Below, piece after piece: positions 1 to 5,945 of a DNA stretch of 10,157 nucleotides. This DNA is from Candidatus Dojkabacteria bacterium (GTDB lineage Bacteria; Patescibacteriota; Dojkabacteria; SC72; JAFGCJ01): assembly GCA_028696915.1 (NCBI GenBank), contig JAQVGB010000033.1:1-10157 (forward strand). Direction: 5' to 3'. Within the stretch, counting starts at the first letter, position 1; the number at the start of each line of letters is the position of its first letter. The position numbers and the translations under genes are program-made. Below the pieces are notes generated by a model. That model was given only the letters and a program-made list of their open reading frames with translations, did no database searches and was not told the origin of the DNA.

Positions 1-1
1 C

Positions 2-970
2 GAGATCTGCATCATTATCTCGCACGACCGCGCATTTTTGAACAACTGCGTTACCAAAATATTTGAAATCGATGAACAAAAACTGAACATTTTCGAAGGA
101 AACTATGACGATTACATTATCGGAAAACAAAACTGGCTTGAAGCGCGTGCACGGGAGATGACCCTGCAGGAAAAGAAACGGAAGCAACTCGAGCTGTTGA
201 TCATCCACGCCGGACGCATTGCAAACGGCAAGAAACGTGGTCGGGCGATCAGGGCCGCTAAAAAGCGCATGGAGCGCGAAGTCCTTAGTAACGAGATAAC
301 CGAGTACAAAAGAGTCGCAGTCCCCTCGCTGTCTCTCGACGGCACCGTGCATAGTGCAAAGAAAATGCTCGATGTACAGAACCTTTCATTTTCTTATGCG
401 AAAGAAACGCCAATACTCGACGATTTGTCACTTACGATTTTCGGTAAAGAAAAAGTGTGGTTGTTCGGACCAAACGGAAGCGGCAAGACAACATTCATCA
501 AGCTATTGCTGGGCTCACTGAAACCGCTCAATGGATCGATCATCTGGGGAAACAACACAACGGTCGGATACTTCGCGCAGGACCAGTCACACCTCGACAA
601 AGACAAAACTGTCCAGCAGTTTTTCATCGAACAAACCGGCACCCCGTTCGAGCAGTCCTTCTCGGTCCTCGATCGCTATCTGTTCTCACACGATCTCAAA
701 TCCTACCCCATCAGAAGCCTCAGTCCCGGTCAACGGGCACGGCTTTCATTCGCAATTTTCACTCAAAAAAGCTACGACTTCCTGATCCTCGACGAGCCGA
801 CCAACCACCTCGACATCTCGACGAAGGAAGTCATCGAAGAAGGCCTCGCTGACTTTCGAGGGAATATCTTGCTCATCTCTCACGACCGCTACTTCGTCGA
901 TGCGATTGGTATTGACCGCGCTATAACAATACAAAACAAGCATCTCATCGAGACCGCGATTGAGCCGTAG
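2..970 (+). CDS. ABC-F family ATPase (ribosome-associated), 5' truncated by window edge
   Basis: This is the C-terminal part (322 residues visible) of an ABC-F protein, a soluble duplicated-ATPase family that acts on the ribosome rather than in transport. The open frame runs from base 2. Its first residues carry the H-loop of the first ATPase domain (ISHDRAFLN, residues 6-14), so the TTG at 38 is internal and the true start lies outside the window. A charged linker follows (about 33-110), corresponding to the P-site tRNA interaction arm. The second ATPase domain is complete: Walker A GPNGSGKTT (156-164), signature LSPGQ (240-244), Walker B with LDEPTNHLD (263-271) and H-loop ISHDR (292-296). 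Catalytic residues look intact. The gene converges on the phosphatase gene. Subfamily (Uup, EttA-like or resistance type) cannot be told from this fragment. Confidence 0.93.
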   Translation, partial: EICIIISHDRAFLNNCVTKIFEIDEQKLNIFEGNYDDYIIGKQNWLEARAREMTLQEKKRKQLELLIIHAGRIANGKKRGRAIRAAKKRMEREVLSNEITEYKRVAVPSLSLDGTVHSAKKMLDVQNLSFSYAKETPILDDLSLTIFGKEKVWLFGPNGSGKTTFIKLLLGSLKPLNGSIIWGNNTTVGYFAQDQSHLDKDKTVQQFFIEQTGTPFEQSFSVLDRYLFSHDLKSYPIRSLSPGQRARLSFAIFTQKSYDFLILDEPTNHLDISTKEVIEEGLADFRGNILLISHDRYFVDAIGIDRAITIQNKHLIETAIEP

Positions 971-1045
971 GACCGGCTGAACACGCTATGTCTCCACAAC
1001 TACCCTTCTAACCGACTCACTAAGGCGCACTAATACATCACAGGA

Positions 1046-1075
1046 AATCGTATCACACAGTTGCGCGATACGATT
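1046..1075. terminator. Perfect 9-bp inverted repeat between convergent genes
   Basis: AATCGTATC (1046-1054) and GATACGATT (1067-1075) form a perfect 9-bp stem around a 12-nt loop, 75 bp after the ABC-F stop. There is no T-tract, so it is either a weak terminator or mRNA 3'-end structure for the plus-strand gene, or a protein-binding palindrome. Confidence 0.4.
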
Positions 1076-1110
1076 AGAGGAAATTCATTACCTGCGCGAA
1101 TCAATAATAC

Positions 1111-1136
1111 AAAAACGTTGGTACAGAACCGTTTTT
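1111..1136 (-). terminator. Rho-independent-like terminator after the phosphatase gene
   Basis: Read on the minus strand, AAAAACG plus TT pairs with AACGTTTTT (one bulged G, loop of about 7 nt), giving a stem that ends in five T residues. It begins two bases after the phosphatase stop codon. The stem is AT-rich, so strength is uncertain. The A/T symmetry means it could also work for the convergent plus-strand gene. Confidence 0.5.
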
Positions 1137-1138
1137 CA

Positions 1139-2065
1139 CTATACATTAGCGGGGTAGAGAAGCGTTTTCTCTTTGTTCACATCCTCAGTGCCTTTGAGTA
1201 GTTCCATAATTTTTTTGCGCATTTCGTGCTGAAACGTGCCACGGTGCGACACGTGATCGAAATACCACCCAAGAAACTCGTCATTACTCAAAACCGGCAC
1301 CATACCGTCAGAAAACAGCAGAACCCGATCATTTTTCTCAAGTTTCAGCGAATGCACTTGAAAAAACGCCTCGGCCTCCTGCTCACCGGTGAAACACCCC
1401 CACCCTACCTTCTCACCGTTCTCATCGGTTACTTCGGAATTGTTCCGCAAGGCCCCACACCAGACACTTTCTGAAAGTGACTCATCAGAGAGCTTCCCAC
1501 GGAGGCCGTCAGGGATCATCGCTTCGATTTTTCCCTGCTCGGTCAGCTGTTTGATATGTCGTGCGGCCTTCATGATCTGGAAATCGAGCGGTGCAATGTT
1601 GTCAAAAGAGTCTCCACGCAAGACGTTCACGTAGCAGTCCTCCAACCCTCCATAGTAGAGCGTGCCGTCATACACAACCATTCCCATCCCGACCGTTTCC
1701 GCGACATCGTACGCGAGTGGATCGCGGTAGGTTTTTTCCAACCGTTCATTCAGTTCACGGATGCGTTTATTCACGTTTTTCAAAACGTCATGAAATGCGC
1801 GCTCAGAGAACGTGCCGTTGCGCTCCAACACCTTCCCAACCTCCTCCACAAATCCCTCGCAGAAGAGCATCGAGGTGGTCATCCCGTGATCGTCGTGCGG
1901 ATACCGGCGAAGCTCCACGGTAATCCGGCGAAACGGCGCGTCGGCCACCGCATAGATATGCCGGTCGGCATCGAACGCATAGGCGTCACCGGGACAGGTG
2001 AACGAACCCTCGCCGGAAACGGTTTCTTTGTAGACAAAGGGAAGCGCGGATTGGTCTTGTGCCAT
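1139..2065 (-). CDS. PP2C/SpoIIE-like (PPM) phosphatase, degenerate active site
   Basis: This 308-residue protein matches the overall layout of the metal-dependent PPM/PP2C Ser/Thr phosphatase fold. Visible motifs in order: GDAYAFD with Asp27 (motif 1); AVADAPFR with Asp42, where the usual metal-binding DG is DA; a long helical segment (about 62-112); YYGGLEDCYVNVLRGD (137-152), equivalent to the usual VGDSRAYL strand; LLFSDGM with Asp253; and a C-terminal EKTLLYP in which the usual Asp of the DDxT motif is replaced by Lys/Glu. No signal peptide or membrane segment is seen, so it is probably cytoplasmic. The start is placed at ATG 2065 rather than the GTG at 2080, because the GTG lies between the -35 and -10 elements of the likely promoter. 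Three core Asp residues remain, so weak activity is possible; a pseudophosphatase is the alternative. Its substrate is unknown. Confidence 0.72.
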   Translation of the reverse strand: MAQDQSALPFVYKETVSGEGSFTCPGDAYAFDADRHIYAVADAPFRRITVELRRYPHDDHGMTTSMLFCEGFVEEVGKVLERNGTFSERAFHDVLKNVNKRIRELNERLEKTYRDPLAYDVAETVGMGMVVYDGTLYYGGLEDCYVNVLRGDSFDNIAPLDFQIMKAARHIKQLTEQGKIEAMIPDGLRGKLSDESLSESVWCGALRNNSEVTDENGEKVGWGCFTGEQEAEAFFQVHSLKLEKNDRVLLFSDGMVPVLSNDEFLGWYFDHVSHRGTFQHEMRKKIMELLKGTEDVNKEKTLLYPANV

Positions 2066-2099
2066 AGATTGATTGTACACCGCAGGTTATTGATTACAA
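2065..2099 (-). promoter_or_regulatory. Sigma70-type promoter giving a leaderless phosphatase mRNA
   Basis: On the minus strand, -35 TTGTAA (2094-2099), a 16-bp spacer and -10 TACAAT (2072-2077) lie upstream of ATG 2065. Six bases separate the -10 from the ATG, so transcription would begin at or next to the A of the start codon. There is no room for a ribosome binding site. Confidence 0.55.
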
Positions 2100-2144
2100 G
2101 AATAAATACTACGAGATCGGTCTGATTGGCCCAAAGATGCGACT

Positions 2145-3290
2145 TCACTTTGCTTTTAATACCGTGATCCCTGTAACTTCTCTAGCATAAAAAGAAAAAC
2201 TTGGAGGAACACGTTGGGTACCTTGTCGCCTCGCACAAATAAAATCTTCCTCTCCAACATAAAATATAACACCGCCATCCCTTGTTGCACCGACAACAGC
2301 ACCACCACGAGTCGTGGCATCGCAAGTGATCCTATAACCGTTTCCCTCCGTAGGTACTCCAAAATTTCTCAACAACGGGTTCCTTTTGATCTCTTGATGA
2401 AAGGGATCGGAGTTGACAGTGATTTCGATTTGATGACCATCGTTAACTGCGTGTTCGATAATATACTGAATATTCGCAGACTGATCTGTCATAACATCGC
2501 CTTTCTGTTTTGCTAAATAGTCTTGGAGTTGGGCATTCATTACGGCACGGTCTGGTTGGAAGACAATACCACGGATTAAATGAATGCTGATAGGCACAAA
2601 TCTCGTTACAATATTACCATCGAATCTTAGGGCAATAAGGATGGCTTGGTCCAAATCACCAACCTTCATGATCATACCAACTCCACTACGAGATCCCCCA
2701 ATGGTATCGCTCCAAGGATATAGCCTCCCCCGAAGGGAGTTGCAAATAATGCCATTTTGACCACGGTCACACAACTCTCTATGGATAATCTCTGTCCAGA
2801 CATCAATTTGATTCACATTATCTCTATCTTCTAGATCTTTCAGTATAGAACTGAAGAACTCAGCATCTCTATCTTCTAGATCTTTCAGTATGGAACTGAA
2901 GAACTCAGCATCTCTATCTTTTAGATCTTTCAGTATAGAACTGAAGAACTCAGCAAGGTATTGTTCTTTTCCAACCCTTATGGTCACCGAAAGACCTTGG
3001 GCCATAGCTCTTTTCATACGTTTTTCAGCATCATGCGTGAGCATTCTTATCCGCCTGTCTGTTTCTTCTAGATCGACTTCAGGATAAGTATCCCCAGAAG
3101 AAACACTGCGAACAGGGTTCTCTTGGAGATAGGTGGCTGCCTCTATAAGTCTAGTTACATATTGAGCCTCACTCAAAGGATCTATCAAACCCTCACGGAC
3201 AGAGAGGTCGGGGTTTTCTTGACCGTCCACCCAACCGACCGCCTGATCACCTCCCCCGGGACCAAGCAACCCCGATACTGCGTTTCCCAT
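2145..3290 (-). CDS. Unknown protein with internal 15-residue tandem repeats and a domain shared with its neighbour
   Basis: I do not recognise this 381-residue protein. It starts at ATG 3290 with a Gly-rich N-terminus and no signal peptide or membrane segment. Residues 113-157 are three tandem copies of a 15-residue amphipathic unit (AEFFSSILKDLEDRD; one copy has K for E), predicted helical. Residues about 272-379 align with residues about 64-173 of the protein encoded just upstream (3382-3936): shared AVN-x-G, NPL/DPL-x-R, a CD[AS]T[TS] segment, a DGG/DGF turn and ICARR/CVARR. Residues about 95-245 look like a more diverged copy of the same domain, with the repeats inserted after its first strands. 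The gene is AT-richer than the phosphatase gene downstream of it. No Shine-Dalgarno sequence is seen. Function unknown; co-orientation suggests a relation to the phosphatase, but this is inference. Confidence 0.82.
   Translation of the reverse strand: MGNAVSGLLGPGGGDQAVGWVDGQENPDLSVREGLIDPLSEAQYVTRLIEAATYLQENPVRSVSSGDTYPEVDLEETDRRIRMLTHDAEKRMKRAMAQGLSVTIRVGKEQYLAEFFSSILKDLKDRDAEFFSSILKDLEDRDAEFFSSILKDLEDRDNVNQIDVWTEIIHRELCDRGQNGIICNSLRGRLYPWSDTIGGSRSGVGMIMKVGDLDQAILIALRFDGNIVTRFVPISIHLIRGIVFQPDRAVMNAQLQDYLAKQKGDVMTDQSANIQYIIEHAVNDGHQIEITVNSDPFHQEIKRNPLLRNFGVPTEGNGYRITCDATTRGGAVVGATRDGGVIFYVGEEDFICARRQGTQRVPPSFSFYAREVTGITVLKAK
2821..2955 (-). repeat. Three 45-bp in-frame tandem repeats
   Basis: Copies lie at 2821-2865, 2866-2910 and 2911-2955. 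Copy 2 differs from copy 1 at one base (A to G) and copy 3 differs from copy 1 at one base (C to T). The unit is 15 codons, so copy-number change preserves the reading frame of the 381-residue protein. Near identity indicates recent duplication or homogenisation. Confidence 0.97.
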
Positions 3291-3347
3291 TTCAATACAG
3301 ATGTCAAAAGTAAAGAGTATTCAATTATCATCCTAACATATGCCAAC

Positions 3348-3370
3348 AACAGGTGCTACGGACGCCTGTT
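3348..3370. other. Inverted repeat between the two paralogous genes
   Basis: AACAGG (3348-3353) and CCTGTT (3365-3370) form a 6-bp stem with an 11-nt loop, 12 bases past the stop of the 184-residue gene. No clear T-run follows on the minus strand (only CCTGTTGTT), so it may be a weak terminator, a processing hairpin, or chance. Confidence 0.3.
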
Positions 3371-3381
3371 CAACTAATGAC

Positions 3382-3936
3382 TTACCCTCCGCTACCCGGA
3401 TCGGATGCACTCTCATTTTGCAAAATAACAAGTTCTCTGATTTCATTCGGGCGAAACGTGGCATAGCCAGTCACAAGTAACTGACCGTTTCTACGGGCAA
3501 CACAAACGAGTCCTGTCTCAGGAAATATTCGCAACACAAATCCATCACCCGTATCATGACCAATAAGTGCGGCTTCTCTTTCACTCGTGGAGTCACAGAT
3601 TACCGTGCCTGTATTCCCTGCGCTCTCTCGAAGAAAAGCACGAGATAAAGGGTCACCTTCTGTTTCTCGTTTGAAAGCTTCAGGATCGATAGAAACTCTG
3701 ATCCGGCAACCGGAATTAACAGCCCCGAGCACGATGGCCTGCATACTTCGTAGCGCCTCTTGAACCCCAGTAGGTACTTCTTCTTCGACCCCAAGCACTG
3801 CCTCCACAGAAGCGCTTCGCGGGTTCGAAGGATTTCCAATTGCCTGTTGTAAAAAACCATGAAGCTTAGCATTCTCTTCTTCTGAATCATACAGGACTGG
3901 TTCACCTTCAACGGGAGGTTCCATATCAAAACTCAT
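3382..3936 (-). CDS. Unknown 184-residue protein, paralogous domain to the 381-residue neighbour
   Basis: I do not recognise this family. The N-terminal 60 residues are acidic and probably flexible (EGEPVLYDSEEENAKL, then VEEEVP). Residues about 64-173 form a compact alpha/beta-looking domain that matches the C-terminus of the downstream 381-residue protein: a helix ending GAVNSG (71-76), a strand with VSIDPEAF (81-88), DPLSRAF (95-101), VICDSTSE (112-119), DTGDGFV (128-134) and VCVARRNG (144-151). The tail is Gly/Ser-rich (DPGSGG). No signal peptide or membrane segment is seen. ATG 3936 is chosen because a TATATT -10-like hexamer sits at 3944-3949, seven bases before it, and there is no ribosome binding site. 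The 91-bp gap and shared orientation with the downstream paralogue suggest a tandem duplication followed by divergence. Confidence 0.78.
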   Translation of the reverse strand: MSFDMEPPVEGEPVLYDSEEENAKLHGFLQQAIGNPSNPRSASVEAVLGVEEEVPTGVQEALRSMQAIVLGAVNSGCRIRVSIDPEAFKRETEGDPLSRAFLRESAGNTGTVICDSTSEREAALIGHDTGDGFVLRIFPETGLVCVARRNGQLLVTGYATFRPNEIRELVILQNESASDPGSGG

Positions 3937-4241
3937 ATTCCGAAATATAAAAAATTTAGCACTTCATTGACTACAATATGCGACAAACCCAGCATCGATG
4001 GTCCGAGATCCGGAACGTCGCACGGGCATACACATAACCGTACCACAACCATATACGAAACCCAAGTCCGGCGCACGGCTTTAGGAGAACAAGTATCCGA
4101 AGTCACTTACCGAAAAACTTGCAGGAACGTGGTTACAGCAGAAAGATGATAGCGTATCACCGTTAAAAAACTAACGGCGAACCCTCTATCCCCATTTTCA
4201 CCTCAGTATACCCAATACTCAGATGAAGGTCAGAAGAATGC
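3937..4241. other. Intergenic region (about 305 bp) without a convincing gene
   Basis: It holds the -10-like element for the 184-residue gene (3944-3949, minus strand) and a hairpin at 4157-4180 downstream of the DinB-like gene. A 60-codon open frame on the plus strand from a TTG at 3967 has no supporting signals and is not called. The rest shows nothing I recognise. Confidence 0.5.
4157..4180 (-). terminator. Possible terminator hairpin downstream of the DinB-like gene
   Basis: CCGTTA (4160-4165) and TAACGG (4172-4177) flank a 6-nt loop. The stem extends by two more pairs beyond one mismatch (4157-4159 with 4178-4180). It lies about 60 bases after the DinB-like stop. On the minus strand the T-run is in the loop rather than after the stem, so it is not a canonical terminator. 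Confidence 0.3.
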
Positions 4242-4724
4242 CTACCCCAACGTTCCCTTATAAAACCCGCCGTTTCCCGCCATCACACATAGTTCACCAA
4301 GATGAAGCATGATCTGCGTGATACCTTGCCAGACCGCAAGTTCCTTCGACATCTCCTGCCCCCACTCGGTCTTTATCGTCGAGGCTAAATCTTGAGCATC
4401 AAGTTTCTCGATCAATGAACTCATTTCGTCGAGGTTTTCCTGGATCAGATCGAGTGCATCTTTCACCGAGGCAATTTTGGGCTCGGAGTAATCGTCAACG
4501 CTCAGGCCCAGGGCGAGATGTCCGATGAAATAGTACCGAGCGGTTGTCAGCGTGTGCGAAATGACATCCCCGATAGACCGCTCATACCCGTCGATTTTGT
4601 AGGAAAGATTCTCATCGGAAAATGATTCTACGACCGAGTGAAGCTGACTGTGCGCATCAGCGTTAACCTCTAGAAGAGACCGATGCGGGTAGCCTTTTCC
4701 GGAATAGTCCTTTATGTTAAGCAT
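4242..4724 (-). CDS. DinB/YfiT-like four-helix-bundle protein
   Basis: This 160-residue protein has the size and helical layout of the DinB-like superfamily, metal-binding four-helix bundles that include thiol-dependent transferases. Family-like signals are the second-helix segment SIGDVISHTLTTARYYF (50-66) with His57, and the last helix VWQGITQIMLHLGELCVMAG (131-150) with His141. The usual triad has one His in helix 2 and two four residues apart in the last helix. Here only His57 and His141 are clear, so the metal site may be altered or incomplete. It is soluble with no signal peptide. ATG 4724 has no Shine-Dalgarno sequence. A GTACAC/GTGTAC palindrome lies 20 bases upstream, overlapping a TACATA -10-like hexamer. 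It is monocistronic as far as can be seen. Substrate unknown. Confidence 0.62.
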   Translation of the reverse strand: MLNIKDYSGKGYPHRSLLEVNADAHSQLHSVVESFSDENLSYKIDGYERSIGDVISHTLTTARYYFIGHLALGLSVDDYSEPKIASVKDALDLIQENLDEMSSLIEKLDAQDLASTIKTEWGQEMSKELAVWQGITQIMLHLGELCVMAGNGGFYKGTLG

Positions 4725-5047
4725 TTTGGGAAAAATGAATTTATGTACACCTCACCTGACCAGTGTACCATAAATCCAAGGAGACATTCGGGTGAAATTC
4801 GGGTCGCAATCAAGTGATGACGTAATCCTACGTTTCGTGGCTACTTCTCAAGGAATGTGTTCGGTAACCTACCCTCTCCACCGGGCGGCATCCTTCTCCT
4901 GTTTCTTCCTGAATGCCTTTTAAATATCGATATGATACAACGAGAGTGGGAATGACTACGTCTCGCTTCCTACTTCGTATTCAGCGAGATCTTCGTCATT
5001 TAGAATTGGCCAGAGCCAACCGAAGATCAACGCAGGTTGACGTAGGT
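4725..5047. other. Intergenic region downstream of tRNA-Ser; coding-like, structured stretch
   Basis: It contains the DinB upstream palindrome (4745-4768), an 8-bp direct repeat ATTCGGGT at 4786-4793 and 4797-4804, a small ACGTA/TACGT hairpin (4820-4833), a 10-bp palindrome ATATCGATAT (4924-4933), and the post-tRNA stretch at about 4890-5051 described separately. No complete gene with a credible start is visible. Confidence 0.6.
4742..4768 (-). promoter_or_regulatory. Possible operator and -10 before the DinB-like gene
   Basis: GTACAC (4745-4750) and GTGTAC (4763-4768) are perfect 6-bp arms separated by 12 bp, typical spacing for a dimeric repressor. The proximal arm overlaps a minus-strand -10-like TACATA (4742-4747). 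No good -35 was found. Confidence 0.33.
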
Positions 5048-5051
5048 TGGC
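4890..5051 (-). other. Post-tRNA element: coding-like remnant or structured RNA downstream of tRNA-Ser
   Basis: Read on the minus strand from the tRNA 3' end, one frame stays open and protein-like until TAG at 4957-4959, ending FGWLWPILNDEDLAEYEV then GSET. It resumes with SFPLSLYHIDI and stops at TAA (4921-4923). There is no start codon with a signal, and the frame begins inside the tRNA, so this is not a standalone gene. The same DNA has nested pairing: GCCAACC (5015-5021) with GGTTGGC (5045-5051), enclosing TCAAC (5027-5031) with GTTGA (5036-5040), plus CGAGA (4941-4945) with TCTCG (4961-4965). It may be a recurrent tRNA-adjacent element, a gene relic, or a structured trailer. Confidence 0.35.
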
Positions 5052-5138
5052 GGAGAGAGTGGGATTCGAACCCACGGTACCGCTAGGCGGTACATCGCTT
5101 TTCGAGAGCGACCCTTTCAACCACTCAGGCATCTCTCC
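5048..5138 (-). tRNA. tRNA-Ser(CGA)
   Basis: This is a class II tRNA with acceptor arms GGAGAGA (5132-5138) and TCTCTCC, discriminator G (5051) and an encoded CCA (5048-5050). The D-arm region contains GAGTGGTT. The anticodon stem TCGCT/AGCGA encloses loop CTCGAAA with anticodon CGA at 5102-5104, reading UCG. A long variable arm (ACCGC/GCGGT) follows, and then a T-arm with GTGGG-TTCGAAT-CCCAC. The long variable arm and anticodon together identify serine. Confidence 0.97.
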
Positions 5139-5334
5139 TTACATTCCAATGTGACCGGACAGCTCAGTATCGGAAATTCATCAAGAGCACAAGGATTTTC
5201 TCATATATCACAAGGACAGACAATGCCGCAGACCTATAGTCACGGCTTGGAGTCCGCCGCGTCCTCCTCCTGCCGTCAACCCATAGTTTAACAACGACAT
5301 CCTATCCCCACCAACCGTGCCCGCCATCCACACA

Positions 5335-5928
5335 CTATACGTGAGCGGGGTCCACCCACTCCCCACAGGTGAACCGGCTCATCCTCCCCTGCCGCCGCAG
5401 ATCAAGATATTCCAACCGCTCGCGCAAGAGCTCATGAACTTTTTTCCCTTGCTCACGATTGACCAGCATGATAAGACGTGCCGGAAACTGCATGTTCGTA
5501 TCCACATTCAGGACAAGCTGATCGTCCCGCCGGCTGAACCAGTAATTTTTCAACGAATTCCACGCGTACACACCGCCTTCCGTTTCCACGCCTTTGTTCG
5601 TGATCATATGCTGAACGGTGATCGGAGGGATGGTCCCGAGCACATAGAGCAGGAACATCACCGACGCAATAGCGGCCATGAACCAGAACTGTCCCAAAAG
5701 GATTAAAAGCACCGAAAACGCAACGACACACGCAAGCACAAACAAAAAACGCCTCCGGTCGATAGGCTTGAATTGCCGTTGCGGTGCCTCCCACGTGTAC
5801 AAAACCTCTCGGGGGACGACGGTCGGAGCTGCGGACGGCGCATTATCCGAAGCTTCGGTAGCGGGCCGTTCATGCAACGACTGCTTGAGGGAAGACAGGC
5901 GACCATGTTCAGGTTTAGGAAATCGCAT
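5335..5928 (-). CDS. Membrane-anchored protein, two TM segments plus soluble C-terminal domain
   Basis: This 197-residue protein has an N-terminal, probably cytoplasmic segment of about 55 residues rich in Ala/Pro/Ser. Two membrane helices follow (about 61-80 and 82-101) with a very short turn, so both ends should face the cytoplasm. The C-terminal domain (about 105-180) has the pattern of a small beta-rich module: MITNKGVETEGG, YAWNSLKNYWFSRRDDQLVLNV, then FPARLIMLV and a final basic helix. This resembles PH-like or YcxB-type domains attached to paired membrane helices; I infer the resemblance from pattern only. ATG 5928 has no Shine-Dalgarno sequence. The gene follows the upstream membrane gene by 17 bp, so the two are likely co-transcribed. 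Function unknown. Confidence 0.78.
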   Translation of the reverse strand: MRFPKPEHGRLSSLKQSLHERPATEASDNAPSAAPTVVPREVLYTWEAPQRQFKPIDRRRFLFVLACVVAFSVLLILLGQFWFMAAIASVMFLLYVLGTIPPITVQHMITNKGVETEGGVYAWNSLKNYWFSRRDDQLVLNVDTNMQFPARLIMLVNREQGKKVHELLRERLEYLDLRRQGRMSRFTCGEWVDPAHV

Positions 5929-5945
5929 AAAAAAGGCAGGTTACG

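Noticed and set aside
38..40. TTG as the start of the ABC-F gene
   Set aside because: The frame is open upstream and encodes the H-loop of the first ATPase domain, so the gene is truncated by the window edge.
2078..2080. GTG as the phosphatase start
   Set aside because: It lies in the spacer of the best promoter, between -35 and -10, so it would not be in the transcript; the ATG at 2065 fits better.
1556..2125. 189-codon plus-strand frame opposite the phosphatase
   Set aside because: It is antisense to a gene with PP2C motifs and its own promoter and terminator; its His/Arg-rich translation is typical of a shadow frame.
2821..2955. CRISPR-like array
   Set aside because: The 45-bp units are directly adjacent with no spacers and encode an in-frame protein repeat.
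2145..3290. Recoded TGA (glycine) as in Gracilibacteria or Absconditabacteria
   Set aside because: TGA ends this gene and the histidine kinase at positions where continuing would add no recognisable protein, and the other genes need no recoding.
3967..4149. 60-codon plus-strand frame starting at TTG
   Set aside because: No promoter, ribosome binding site or recognisable motif; Thr/Arg-rich translation; starts only 30 bp from the divergent gene's start.
4870..4920. Signal recognition particle RNA or other known small RNA in the DinB-tRNA gap
   Set aside because: A purine-rich minus-strand stretch drew attention, but the conserved SRP GGAAGCAGC apical motif and the tmRNA or RNase P cores are absent.
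5048..5138. Integrated mobile element using tRNA-Ser as attachment site
   Set aside because: No integrase, and no second copy of the tRNA 3' end is visible in the window.
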